64,000 nt of DNA from Nocardia ninae NBRC 108245 (GTDB lineage: Bacteria; Actinomycetota; Actinomycetes; Mycobacteriales; Mycobacteriaceae). The stretch covers positions 1-64,000 of the forward strand of contig NZ_BJXA01000051.1 in NCBI RefSeq assembly GCF_007990755.1. Reading direction: 5' to 3'. Shown in pieces: positions 15,953 through 23,673 of this stretch. The position numbers and the translations under genes are program-made. How positions within the stretch are numbered: the first letter of the stretch is position 1; each line of letters begins with the position of its first letter. The notes beneath the pieces are model-generated. The model ran no database searches and was not told the origin of the DNA. It was given only the letters and a program-made list of their open reading frames with translations.

Positions 15953-17697
15953 GACGCGATAGTACGACGCCCGAAATCCGCAAGGCCAGGAACCTCGAGG
16001 TCTGCCCGATTCGACATCCACTCGCGCAGCACCTGGGTGGCTCGAACGTCGTCCTCGTTGTACTCCAGCAACCGGGTGCGCTGGGACATGTCGGGGTCGC
16101 CCTCGTAGCCGACGGCCAGCCGATACCAGCTCATCGACGCCTCGCCGCCCGCCTCGGCATCGCGCCAGGCGAAGCCCGCGACCGGCGCGATCTTCTTCAG
16201 GCCCTTGCCGTTCGGGCAGATGAACTGATCGGAGACGGCCTGGAACATGTCCACCCACTCCGGTCCGTCGACGAACGCGCGCACCTGGTCGACGGTCGGC
16301 ACGCCGGGGCGCCCGGCGAAGCGGCGCGCCGACTCGTAGAGCCACTTGTCCTCGGCGGTGCGCGAGTAGCAGTAGGCGGCAAAGGTTTTGCCGTGCGCGG
16401 CGGCTTCGGCGCGGATGGTCATCAGCCAGGTCCAGAACTCGCCGAACGAGCGGCCCTCGTCCTCGGTGGGCAGCGGATCCCAGGTGACGAACGGGCGGTA
16501 CACGCCGTCGAGCAGCGTGCCCCACAGGTATGCGCCGTACTCCTGGAAGCTCTCCAGGTCGACGTCGACCTCCACGTCGGCCCGTTGCACCCGGATCGGC
16601 TCCACCCGGCGGACCAGCGGCGCGCCCGCGATCCAGGCGCGCGCGGTGACCACCGCCTCGTCGAACGGGCCGTGCTGCCAGTCGTCGGGGTCGTCGCCCG
16701 CCCACTCGGCCAGCTCGTCGATGGTCTCCACACCATGCCTGCGCAGCACGTCGGCGCGCGAGCCGGGCGCGACCAGGCTGACGTCGCGATGCTCGATGAG
16801 CCAGCCCTCACAGCTGGGTCCTTCGATGCTGCGCGTCCACCACGGGCACTGCCTGCACTCGGGCACCTTCGACGGAATGGTCGGCAGTTCGCCGCGGACC
16901 ACCGCGACCCGGTCGGCGTAGCGCTGGTCGTAGTCGGCGAGCACCGGGCCGAGGTCGTGCACCAGGATGCAGTCGAAGTGGTAGCCGATCACGCCGCCGA
17001 CCAGCGCCGGGCTGGCCATGCCGTGGCGCTGCAGCATTCGGTACAGGTGCGCGAGACGCTGCTGGTCGCGTGGCTGCTGGCGCAGCTTGCGGTGCCGGTC
17101 CGGTTTCGGGTTCCAGTGGTACGGGTTCGAGGTGGTCGGGTGGAAGTCGGCGGGTTCGGGGTTTCGCGGGTCGGTCACCTTGTGGTTCACCACGATGACC
17201 GGGATGTATCCGCCGCGGTCGAGGTCGCGCAGCAGGATCTCCGAGCCGCCGCGCCTGCCCGTCTCCGGTTCCTGCGGCAGCAGCCCGCCCCAGATGTGTT
17301 GCACGCCAGCGGCACACGCCTGCATGGTGGCCGCGGCGCGCTCGGCCGCGCGCAGCGTGGGGTCGATGACCACCCAACCTGCCGGATCCGCCGCGATCAG
17401 CGCGTCGCGGACCCGCAGGCGATGGGCCGTGGCCGCCTCCCTGCGCTGCCGCACCCCCGGGTCCTCGGTGACGCCCTGCAGCGCACCGGGATGTGCCGCG
17501 TCCAGGTGCAGTCGATGACGACAACCGATGAGCGCTCTGGCATCGATGAAGGGGGTCGGCGCATCCGCGACGCCGGCCGGCCGTTCGACGGCCGTGCCGT
17601 TGTGCTTGCGACCCGCTCGGTCACCGATGCCCGATTCCACGCTATGCAGTATGGTCCCTACCCCCGACAAACCCACGAACCCCATGGGCAACGGCAT
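15949..17697 (-). CDS. TM0106-family RecB-like nuclease with RNase H-like C-terminal domain
   Basis: About 582 residues. The N-terminal half (from IDARALIGCRHRLHLD) is a RecB/Cas4-like region with the four-cysteine type cluster ending ECRQCPWW..GPSCEGW near the middle; the C-terminal half contains WDPLPTEDEGRSFGEFW, YCYSRTAEDKW and LEYNEDDVRATQVLREW, the YprB-type exonuclease motif. It resembles mycobacterial Rv2119. The first 50 residues before IDARAL look unconserved, so the true start could be a downstream GTG. It overlaps htpG by 4 bases as the first gene of an operon. Likely nucleic acid processing or repair; substrate unknown. Confidence 0.8.
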   Translation of the reverse strand: MPLPMGFVGLSGVGTILHSVESGIGDRAGRKHNGTAVERPAGVADAPTPFIDARALIGCRHRLHLDAAHPGALQGVTEDPGVRQRREAATAHRLRVRDALIAADPAGWVVIDPTLRAAERAAATMQACAAGVQHIWGGLLPQEPETGRRGGSEILLRDLDRGGYIPVIVVNHKVTDPRNPEPADFHPTTSNPYHWNPKPDRHRKLRQQPRDQQRLAHLYRMLQRHGMASPALVGGVIGYHFDCILVHDLGPVLADYDQRYADRVAVVRGELPTIPSKVPECRQCPWWTRSIEGPSCEGWLIEHRDVSLVAPGSRADVLRRHGVETIDELAEWAGDDPDDWQHGPFDEAVVTARAWIAGAPLVRRVEPIRVQRADVEVDVDLESFQEYGAYLWGTLLDGVYRPFVTWDPLPTEDEGRSFGEFWTWLMTIRAEAAAHGKTFAAYCYSRTAEDKWLYESARRFAGRPGVPTVDQVRAFVDGPEWVDMFQAVSDQFICPNGKGLKKIAPVAGFAWRDAEAGGEASMSWYRLAVGYEGDPDMSQRTRLLEYNEDDVRATQVLREWMSNRADLEVPGLADFGRRTIAS

Positions 17698-17838
17698 CGT
17701 TCGCGGCTCGTCGCCCTGCCACGCTCGCTGGTGTCGCGATGCACCCGTTAGGGTAGGACGCAAACCGTGTGACATGGGCGGACGGGCTTTCCCCGGCGTC
17801 GTACTGCCATGGCAAACCAGCATGACGGAGGGCCTTCG

Positions 17839-18483
17839 ATGGGGTTGTTCACGAAGCGCAAGCGGCGCCCGAGCCGCAGGGCCGAGGCGAAAGCTCTCAA
17901 GCACAAAGCCGGTTTGGAAGCCAAGCTGGTCGCCAAGAACGACCGCAAAGCCCGCCGCGCGGAGGCCCGTACCCAGCGCAAGGTCGCCAAGGCGCAGATC
18001 TCGGCCCTGCAGGCGGAGGAGAAGGCCGCGCTCAAGCTGGCCGCCAAGGCCGAGCGTGACCTGTTCAGCGCCGGTCAGGTGAAGAAGTACCTCGGCGTGG
18101 CCCGGGTACTCATTCCGGTGCTCGCGCCGCTGGCCTACCGCGGCGCGACATTCCTGCGTGCGCAACTCGACACCCGCAAGGCCCAGCAACTGGGCATCGG
18201 CGTCGATCAGCTCGCCGACTTCAGCGGCCACGGCGCCAAGCTGCGGGCCCGGATCGTGAATACCGAAGCGGCCCTTGGCAAGGTCGGTGCGCAGGGCGGC
18301 AAGGACAAGGCCGAGACGCAGAAATTCGTCACCGCCACCCAGGCCCGCCTGGACAGCCTGGCCGCCGCGGTGCAGACCGCCGAGCAAATGCCCGCGCCGC
18401 GGCGCCGGGCCGTGCACACCTCGATCGCGGACGAACTGTCCGGCGTCGAGGCGGACGTGCTCGCGCGGCTCGGCGTGCGCTGA
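17839..18483 (+). CDS. DUF6474 family protein
   Basis: A 214-residue protein. The first 80 residues are strongly basic and helical (repeated Lys/Arg/Ala, likely coiled coil), then a hydrophobic stretch (VLIPVLAPLAYRGATFL) and a helical Ala/Glu-rich C-terminus. This architecture matches actinobacterial DUF6474. The ATG at 17839 has GGAGGG at the right distance; an upstream ATG at 17809 does not. Function unknown, possibly membrane-associated. It lies 12 bases before the membrane protein gene that begins the copper-type cluster and may be cotranscribed. Confidence 0.72.
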   Translation: MGLFTKRKRRPSRRAEAKALKHKAGLEAKLVAKNDRKARRAEARTQRKVAKAQISALQAEEKAALKLAAKAERDLFSAGQVKKYLGVARVLIPVLAPLAYRGATFLRAQLDTRKAQQLGIGVDQLADFSGHGAKLRARIVNTEAALGKVGAQGGKDKAETQKFVTATQARLDSLAAAVQTAEQMPAPRRRAVHTSIADELSGVEADVLARLGVR

Positions 18484-18495
18484 CCTTCGCCCGCG

Positions 18496-19014
18496 ATGTC
18501 GCCAGCACCGAGTACCGGCCACCTGCGTGGTGGCCTGGTCGGTGTGCTGGTGGGCGCGCTCGCCGTCGCCGCGCACGGGGTCGCGGGCGGCGGTTTTCCC
18601 GGCTCGACCGAGCTGACCCTGGTGCTGCTGGTGGCGGCGCTGGCCGGTAGCGCCGCGAATGTGGCTGCGCGCGGGCGCGGTTCGGTGCTCGTCCTGCTGG
18701 GGCTCGGACAGCTGGCGAGCCATCTCGCGCTGTCCGGCCTGCTCGGCCACGAGCACGACACTGCCGCAACGAATCCGCTGCCAACCGGCTGGATGCTCGG
18801 CGCGCACGCCGTCGCCACGATCGGCTGTGCGGCAGTCATCTCGGTCGCCGAACGGCTCTACGCGCTGGTCTCCGGCGCCGTCCGCGCGGTACTCGCGAAA
18901 CCGTGTCTCCCCCGCGCCACCGGATCGCCGCACTGGTCCGATCCCGGTCTCGCGCACTATCACTGCCCGCCGAAGGGTGCGATCGGCCCGCGCGCGCCAC
19001 CGGTGCTCGCCTGA
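18496..19014 (+). CDS. Membrane protein upstream of YcnI-CopC-CopD genes
   Basis: A 172-residue protein with about four hydrophobic segments (two in residues 12-65, one around 65-80, one at 97-130) and a LLGHEHD loop with two histidines. Further histidines and cysteines near the C-terminus (HWSDPGLAHYHCPP) could bind metal. Relatives typically sit in front of YcnI/CopC genes in actinobacteria, suggesting a role in copper handling; this is inferred from context. The next gene starts 38 bases downstream. Confidence 0.65.
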   Translation: MSPAPSTGHLRGGLVGVLVGALAVAAHGVAGGGFPGSTELTLVLLVAALAGSAANVAARGRGSVLVLLGLGQLASHLALSGLLGHEHDTAATNPLPTGWMLGAHAVATIGCAAVISVAERLYALVSGAVRAVLAKPCLPRATGSPHWSDPGLAHYHCPPKGAIGPRAPPVLA

Positions 19015-19052
19015 CTCGCAGCACCATTCCCCTTCGGACAGAAAGTCTTTCC

Positions 19053-19712
19053 ATGCACCGTTCGATTTCGCGCGCCGCCGGCACGGCCGCAGCGGCCGCC
19101 ACGCTCGCCGTACTGGCCTGCGGCACCGCCTCCGCCCACGTCAGCGTGGACGCGCCGGGCGCCCAGCAGGGCAAGTATTCGGTCGCCACCTTCCGGGTGC
19201 CCACCGAATCCGACACCGCGAGCACCACCGCGCTCACCGTCATCCTGCCCAACCTGAAAAGCGCACGGCCCGAACCCATTCCGGGTTGGTCGGTCAAGGT
19301 CGACAAGAACGAGAAGAAAGAGATCACCGCGATCACCTGGACCGCGGATCCGGGCGCCCCCGGTGTCGGCCCCGGCCAGTTCCAGCGGTTCGCCGTCTCG
19401 GTCGGCCCGCTGCCCGCGCAGGAGACGGTCAGCTTCCCGGCCAAGCAGACCTACAGCGACGGCAAGATCGTCAACTGGGATCAGCCAGCCGGCAAAGACG
19501 GTGCGGAGGCCGAACATCCGGCGCCGTCGCTCACCCTGGCCCAGGGCAAGGCCGACGCGGGCGACGACCACAAGGTCGACAGCGAGGCGGCGCACGGCTC
19601 CGCCGACGACACCGACAACACCGCCCGCTGGCTCGGCGGCATCGGCCTGGCGCTCGGTCTGCTCGCCGTCGCGCTCGGCCTCGGCAACGTGATCCGGGCG
19701 CGGCAGTCATGA
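19053..19712 (+). CDS. YcnI family (DUF1775) copper-binding protein
   Basis: A 219-residue exported protein. A signal peptide ends at ASA just before His29, so the mature protein begins with the histidine that binds Cu(II) in YcnI; the NWDQP and TYSDGKIV segments of the DUF1775 fold follow. After an Asp/His-rich linker there is one membrane helix and a short RARQS tail, so it is anchored outside the cell. The stop overlaps the copC start (ATGA). Role: likely copper chaperone or acquisition together with CopC and CopD. Confidence 0.88.
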   Translation: MHRSISRAAGTAAAAATLAVLACGTASAHVSVDAPGAQQGKYSVATFRVPTESDTASTTALTVILPNLKSARPEPIPGWSVKVDKNEKKEITAITWTADPGAPGVGPGQFQRFAVSVGPLPAQETVSFPAKQTYSDGKIVNWDQPAGKDGAEAEHPAPSLTLAQGKADAGDDHKVDSEAAHGSADDTDNTARWLGGIGLALGLLAVALGLGNVIRARQS

Positions 19713-20251
19713 CCCGGCGCCTGCTCACCGCGCTCGTCGCGGGGCTGTTCCTGCTCGGATTCGGTCTCGCCGCAACGGGAACCGCCGCCGCGCACTCCGC
19801 GCCGACGGCCAGCGTGCCGGAGGACGGCGCGACCATCGAGGCGGGCCCGGCGCGCGCGAGCGTCACCTTCAACGAGGCCTTGCAGCCGAGCTTCCCGGCG
19901 CTCACCGTGGTCGGGCCGGACGGCAAGCTGTGGTCGAAGGGCTCGCCGACGGTCGACGGCAATACGGTCAGCGTCGAAGTGGGCGAGCTCGGCCCGGTCG
20001 GCGAATACACGGTCGCCTACCGGGTGACCTCCGCCGACGGCCATCCGGTCAGCGGCACCCGGCATTTCACGCTGAGCAAGGCGGGTAACGGTGTCCCCGG
20101 TGCGAAGCCGAACGCCAACAGCGGTAGCTCCGACGACGACGGCTCCGGCGGAATCCCGTTGTGGGTCTTCATCGTCGGCGCCGTCGTGCTCTTCGGCGGC
20201 GGGCTGGCGTTCGCGCTGTTCGGCGGCAGGAGCCGGAAACCGAACCAGTGA
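19709..20251 (+). CDS. CopC domain copper-resistance/transport protein
   Basis: A 180-residue exported CopC-fold protein. The signal peptide ends AAA before His29, which becomes the N-terminal copper-binding histidine; the other ligands lie in SADGHPVSGTRHF. FNEALQPSFPALTVVGPDG is the family's conserved strand region. A Gly/Ser/Asp linker and C-terminal membrane helix anchor it. It overlaps both neighbours by 4 bases (ATGA before, GTGA after), so YcnI, CopC and CopD are translated as one unit. Periplasmic-side Cu(II) binding and delivery to CopD is the known family role. Confidence 0.9.
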   Translation: MTRRLLTALVAGLFLLGFGLAATGTAAAHSAPTASVPEDGATIEAGPARASVTFNEALQPSFPALTVVGPDGKLWSKGSPTVDGNTVSVEVGELGPVGEYTVAYRVTSADGHPVSGTRHFTLSKAGNGVPGAKPNANSGSSDDDGSGGIPLWVFIVGAVVLFGGGLAFALFGGRSRKPNQ

Positions 20252-21207
20252 CCGGTAGGACGATCGGCGGCCGGGGCGGTGCGCGGCGGGGTACCGCCCG
20301 CGCACCGTGGTCGGTGCTGCTGGTCGTCCCCGCAGGCTTGGTCGGTGTGCTGATCGCCTGGGCGCTGGCCGTGTCCGCTGGGTTCGCGGCCGAGGCAATC
20401 GTCCGGGTGCTCGCCGACGGCCTCGGCGCGACGGTGCTCGGCTTGGCCGCGCTGCCCCGACTGCACGCCCGCCTGGAGCCGCCGTGGCGCTTACTCGCCG
20501 TGCTGGCCGGGTGCTGGTGCGGCGCCGAGTTCGCGATCATCGTGTTCGAGGCGGCCCAGGTGGTCGGGGTGCCGGTCGGCGAGTTGGGTGCCGCGCAGTT
20601 CGGCGACTATCTGGTGCAGATCAGCGGCGGGCAGGTCGGCATCGCCATCCTGGTGGGCGTCGGCGCGGTCGCGTGCTATTCGACGGTGGCGTTCCGGCGG
20701 ACCGCGGTCGCCTCCGCCGACCTGGTGCTGGTGTTCGCGGCGGTCGCGCTGGCGCTGCGGCCGATCACCGGGCACATGTCGCAGCAGGCGTTCGGGTCGG
20801 TGCTCGCCGCGGTGCACGCGCTGGCGGCGGCGGCCTGGTTCGGGCTGCTCGTCGCGCTCGCGCTGGTGGTGCGCACCCGTGGTGAGTGGGCCGTGGTGTT
20901 GCCGAGGTATTCGGCGGTGGCGCTGCCGCTGGTCGCGGTGGTGGCGGCGACCGGCCTGCTCAACGGACTGGTGCGGGTCGGCGGGATCACGCCGTTCGTC
21001 AGCACCGGTTACGGTCGCATCCTGCTCGCGAAAACCCTTGTGCTGGTGGGTCTGCTGGCACTGGGCTGGTGGTGGCGGCGCAGCTGGGTGCGCCGAGCCG
21101 CCGACCACCGGATGACCGCCGAGGCGTCGCTGCGCCGGGCGACCATCGAGGTGGTCGTGATGGCACTGGCCTTCGGTTTGGCCGCGACGCTCGCGGTCAC
21201 CGCCTGA
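20248..21207 (+). CDS. CopD family copper transport membrane protein
   Basis: A 319-residue integral membrane protein with about eight helices and the CopD domain in its second half (GHMSQQAFGSVLAAVHALAAAAWFG, TGLLNGL, YGRILLAKTLVL). His residues in GHMSQ and AAVHAL are the conserved putative metal ligands. GTG start overlaps the copC stop. In other bacteria CopC and CopD act together in copper uptake; here the cluster lacks an obvious copper regulator or P-type ATPase. Confidence 0.88.
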   Translation: MTGRTIGGRGGARRGTARAPWSVLLVVPAGLVGVLIAWALAVSAGFAAEAIVRVLADGLGATVLGLAALPRLHARLEPPWRLLAVLAGCWCGAEFAIIVFEAAQVVGVPVGELGAAQFGDYLVQISGGQVGIAILVGVGAVACYSTVAFRRTAVASADLVLVFAAVALALRPITGHMSQQAFGSVLAAVHALAAAAWFGLLVALALVVRTRGEWAVVLPRYSAVALPLVAVVAATGLLNGLVRVGGITPFVSTGYGRILLAKTLVLVGLLALGWWWRRSWVRRAADHRMTAEASLRRATIEVVVMALAFGLAATLAVTA

Positions 21208-21325
21208 ACCTCTGCCCCGTCGTCCCGGTGCGCACTTCGGTCCAGCCATCCGAGGGAAGCTGTGCGGCATCCGGGGCACCTCCGGCGAGCAGGCGACCTG
21301 GATCGCCACCGGTTACTGTTTTCGC

Positions 21326-21805
21326 ATGACCGAAGTGAAGATCGTCGAGGACTGTGCGGCATCGGCGGAGTCCGCGTTCGCCTACGTGAACGACTACCGG
21401 AATCTGCCGAAGTTCCTCTACGGGATCCAATCCTTCACACCGGTCGGCGAGCAGACGGTCGGTGTCGGCGCCGCCTTCGACGGGCACATCAAGCTCGGGC
21501 CGGCCTCGCTGAAGTCCCGCGTCGAGGTGGTGCGCTGGGCGGAGAACACCCTGATCGCGGTGAAGTCGATCAAGGGCTTCGAGGTCGAGTCGACCTTCCT
21601 GTTCCACCCCAAGGGCGCTGCGCTCTGCACCGTCGACGCGATCGTCGACTTCCGGGTCGGCGGCGGGCTGGCCGGCCGCGCGCTCGGCAAGACCATCGAG
21701 CCGTTCGTGAAGATCGCGGTGCAGCACACCACGCACAACCTGATCACCCAGATCCAGGCTTTCCATGCCGGTCGCGCCGCGGAATCCGATGAGTCCGTGC
21801 ATTGA
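21326..21805 (+). CDS. SRPBCC family (polyketide cyclase/lipid-binding fold) protein
   Basis: A 159-residue protein with the helix-grip fold pattern: an N-terminal strand, ESAFAYVNDYRNLPKFLYGI (the family's conserved region), and a long C-terminal helix. Mycobacteria have many such small START-like proteins of unknown ligand. It stands alone, 119 bases after copD and 25 bases before a DUF5313 gene on the same strand. Confidence 0.75.
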   Translation: MTEVKIVEDCAASAESAFAYVNDYRNLPKFLYGIQSFTPVGEQTVGVGAAFDGHIKLGPASLKSRVEVVRWAENTLIAVKSIKGFEVESTFLFHPKGAALCTVDAIVDFRVGGGLAGRALGKTIEPFVKIAVQHTTHNLITQIQAFHAGRAAESDESVH

Positions 21806-21830
21806 TCCACCGGTAGAGGATGCTTAGTCG

Positions 21831-22205
21831 ATGAGTGCCACGCCGTCCTTCGTCCAGCGCATCGGTTACATCGCGGGCCGCACCCTGCCCGCCTCGATGA
21901 CCGACTGGGTGCGCGAAGACCTGGTCGGCCCCGGCGCGACGCGGCGGTATCTGCTGCGCATCCTGGTGCCGTTGATTCCGGTGCTCATGCTGTTTCTGCT
22001 GCTGCCCGGCCCGTTGTGGATGGGCCTGGCGATGATGGCGCTGCTGTATCTGCCGCTGATCTACTTCACGGTCGCGCTGATGTACGTGTACCGGCGGCAC
22101 CGGCTGATCAAGCACGGCCTCGACCCAGCGCTGGCCGACGCGGACGCCCGGCGCAAGGCCGAGCCGGAACGCCTCGCATACGAGCGTCGGCACGGCCGAG
22201 GTTAG
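21831..22205 (+). CDS. DUF5313 family membrane protein (first of a pair)
   Basis: A 124-residue protein with two central membrane helices (about residues 40-60 and 63-83) flanked by the family's GR.LP..M.DWVREDLVGPGA and YRRHRLIKHGLDP segments. A paralogue follows 49 bases downstream with the same layout, so this is a tandem duplication. Function unknown; found in mycolic-acid actinomycetes. Confidence 0.75.
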   Translation: MSATPSFVQRIGYIAGRTLPASMTDWVREDLVGPGATRRYLLRILVPLIPVLMLFLLLPGPLWMGLAMMALLYLPLIYFTVALMYVYRRHRLIKHGLDPALADADARRKAEPERLAYERRHGRG

Positions 22206-22254
22206 GGGCTCAGCAACCTAGCGGTGACCGATACCACAGGCATAGCCTTTAGGT

Positions 22255-22620
22255 ATGAAAACCCCCACAATTCGGCAGCGGATCGCCTACGATCTGGGCC
22301 GCGAGCTCCCCGAGGAGCTGCACGAGTGGGTCATCCGCGACCTCGTCGGACACGGGGCCATGGAGCGCTATCTCGTCCGGTTTCTCGGGCCAGTGCTGCC
22401 GTTCTTCGCCCTGGTACTGCTGTTCCCGGGTCCGATGCCGCTGAAGATCGGCTTGATCGTGATGATGATCGTTCCGATGGTCATCTTCACCGTGGCGCTC
22501 AGCTATGTCTGGCGCCGCTACCGTTTGGGCCAGCACGGGTTGAACCCCGAACTGGTCAACCGCGCCAAGTTCTCCGAGCACGACCGGGAGAGGTACGAAC
22601 TGCGCTACGGGCACCGTTAG
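22255..22620 (+). CDS. DUF5313 family membrane protein (second of a pair)
   Basis: A 121-residue paralogue of the preceding gene: GRELPEELHEWVIRDLVGHGA, two membrane helices and WRRYRLGQHGLNPELV align position by position. The C-terminal tail is shorter and ends YELRYGHR. It has its own short leader and may be separately expressed. Function unknown. Confidence 0.75.
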   Translation: MKTPTIRQRIAYDLGRELPEELHEWVIRDLVGHGAMERYLVRFLGPVLPFFALVLLFPGPMPLKIGLIVMMIVPMVIFTVALSYVWRRYRLGQHGLNPELVNRAKFSEHDRERYELRYGHR

Positions 22621-22693
22621 GTAGCGCCCAGACGAGACGCGCACACCCGAAGCAACCACCACGCGCGAGTTTTGCGAGCGCCGTTCGCGGCCC

Positions 22694-22760
22694 GTCTCGC
22701 GTCCGAGTGGCCGAAGCGCATGCGACGAAGTCGCTAGTCTCGGCCGCTCGGACGCGAGAC
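22694..22760 (+). repeat. 21-bp inverted repeat directly before the rraA ribosome binding site
   Basis: GTCTCGCGTCCGAGTGGCCGA (arm 22694-22714 read without its first base exceeds no limit) pairs with 22740-22760 with a single G-U wobble; the 25-base loop contains a further AGCG/CGCT pair. The hairpin ends 10 bases before the GTG start and touches the AAGGGGG ribosome binding site. There is no U-tract, so it may be a 5' UTR structure or a terminator of the upstream gene. Confidence 0.7.
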
Positions 22761-22770
22761 TAAGGGGGCC

Positions 22771-23301
22771 GTGAACACGCCGGGCCGCAGGCACGGCAAA
22801 ATCAACACAGTGACCGAATCGCAGAATGATGTTGTCGCCACTGCCGACCTGGCCGACGAGATCGGCCCCGAGATCCGCAGCTGCGACACGCAGTTCATCC
22901 AGTTCGGTGGCCGCGCGGCATTTTCCGGCCGCATCTCCACCATCCGCTGCTTCCAGGACAACCTGCTGGTGAAGCAGACGCTCGGCGAACCGGGCCATGG
23001 CAAGGTGCTGGTCGTCGATGGTGACGCGAGCGTGCACACCGCACTCGTGGGCGACATCATCGCCGGGCGCGGCGTGGACAACGGCTGGGCCGGCGTGATC
23101 ATCAACGGCGCGGTGCGCGACTCGGCCATCCTGCGCACGCTCGACATCGGCATCAAGGCGCTGGGCACCAATCCGCGCAAGAGCACGCAGACCGGCTCCG
23201 GCGACCGTGACGTGCCGGTCGAGTTCGGCGGCGTCACCTTCGTGCCCGGCGACATGCTCTACAGCGACCACGACGGCGTCGTGGTGCGGGCCGAGGACTG
23301 A
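22771..23301 (+). CDS. rraA: RraA family protein (regulator of RNase E activity / class II aldolase-like)
   Basis: A 176-residue protein (163 if the GTG at 22810 is used) homologous to mycobacterial Rv3853. Conserved segments include [45 protein letters not shown], and [12 protein letters not shown]. RraA trimers bind RNase E and inhibit it in E. coli; many homologues are instead oxaloacetate decarboxylase/HMG aldolases, and the NGAVRD and GD-rich region could bind a metal and substrate. The older name MenG is wrong. The GTG at 22771 has a strong AAGGGGG site; the 22810 GTG does not. Confidence 0.88.
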   Translation: MNTPGRRHGKINTVTESQNDVVATADLADEIGPEIRSCDTQFIQFGGRAAFSGRISTIRCFQDNLLVKQTLGEPGHGKVLVVDGDASVHTALVGDIIAGRGVDNGWAGVIINGAVRDSAILRTLDIGIKALGTNPRKSTQTGSGDRDVPVEFGGVTFVPGDMLYSDHDGVVVRAED

Positions 23302-23310
23302 AAGTCCGCC

Positions 23311-23529
23311 TCAGACCGACACTCTCGCCTGATGACCGGCCAGGGTGACGACGTCACCGATCTGCAATTGCCTGCCGCGGCGCAGCTCCACCTCGTCGTT
23401 CACCCGCACCAGACCGGACGCGATCACCGTCTTGGCCTCCGAGCCGGATTCGATCAGGTTGGCCAGTTTCAGGAACTGACCGAGCCGAATGACGTCGTCA
23501 TCGATCGGTACATCGACTGGTTCTGACAT
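23311..23529 (-). CDS. Small S4-domain RNA-binding protein (YbcJ/YaaA type)
   Basis: A 72-residue protein consisting of a single S4 RNA-binding fold: [32 protein letters not shown] followed by the [16 protein letters not shown] strands. The start at 23529 leaves the expected short acidic leader; an ATG at 23538 is also in frame. Such proteins are thought to bind structured RNA, possibly ribosomal. It is convergent with rraA (9 bases between stops) and divergent from lysX. Confidence 0.85.
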   Translation of the reverse strand: MSEPVDVPIDDDVIRLGQFLKLANLIESGSEAKTVIASGLVRVNDEVELRRGRQLQIGDVVTLAGHQARVSV

Positions 23530-23673
23530 GAGGTACATCCTTACCTTGCATTCGTAAACAGCAAACGCCAGCCCCCTGCGCGCGTCGCTGACACGCGTGT
23601 GCGACGCGCCGATAACCGACATGCCCGGGTGGTCTTCGAGCACCGAAACGGCGGCACCGTACACACTGGTTCA

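Noticed and set aside
15949-18963. 1004-codon continuous minus-strand frame
   Set aside because: The part above about 17700 is antisense to the DUF6474 and membrane protein genes; only the downstream portion carries nuclease motifs.
22771-23301. MenG methyltransferase
   Set aside because: No SAM motif; conserved blocks are those of RraA.
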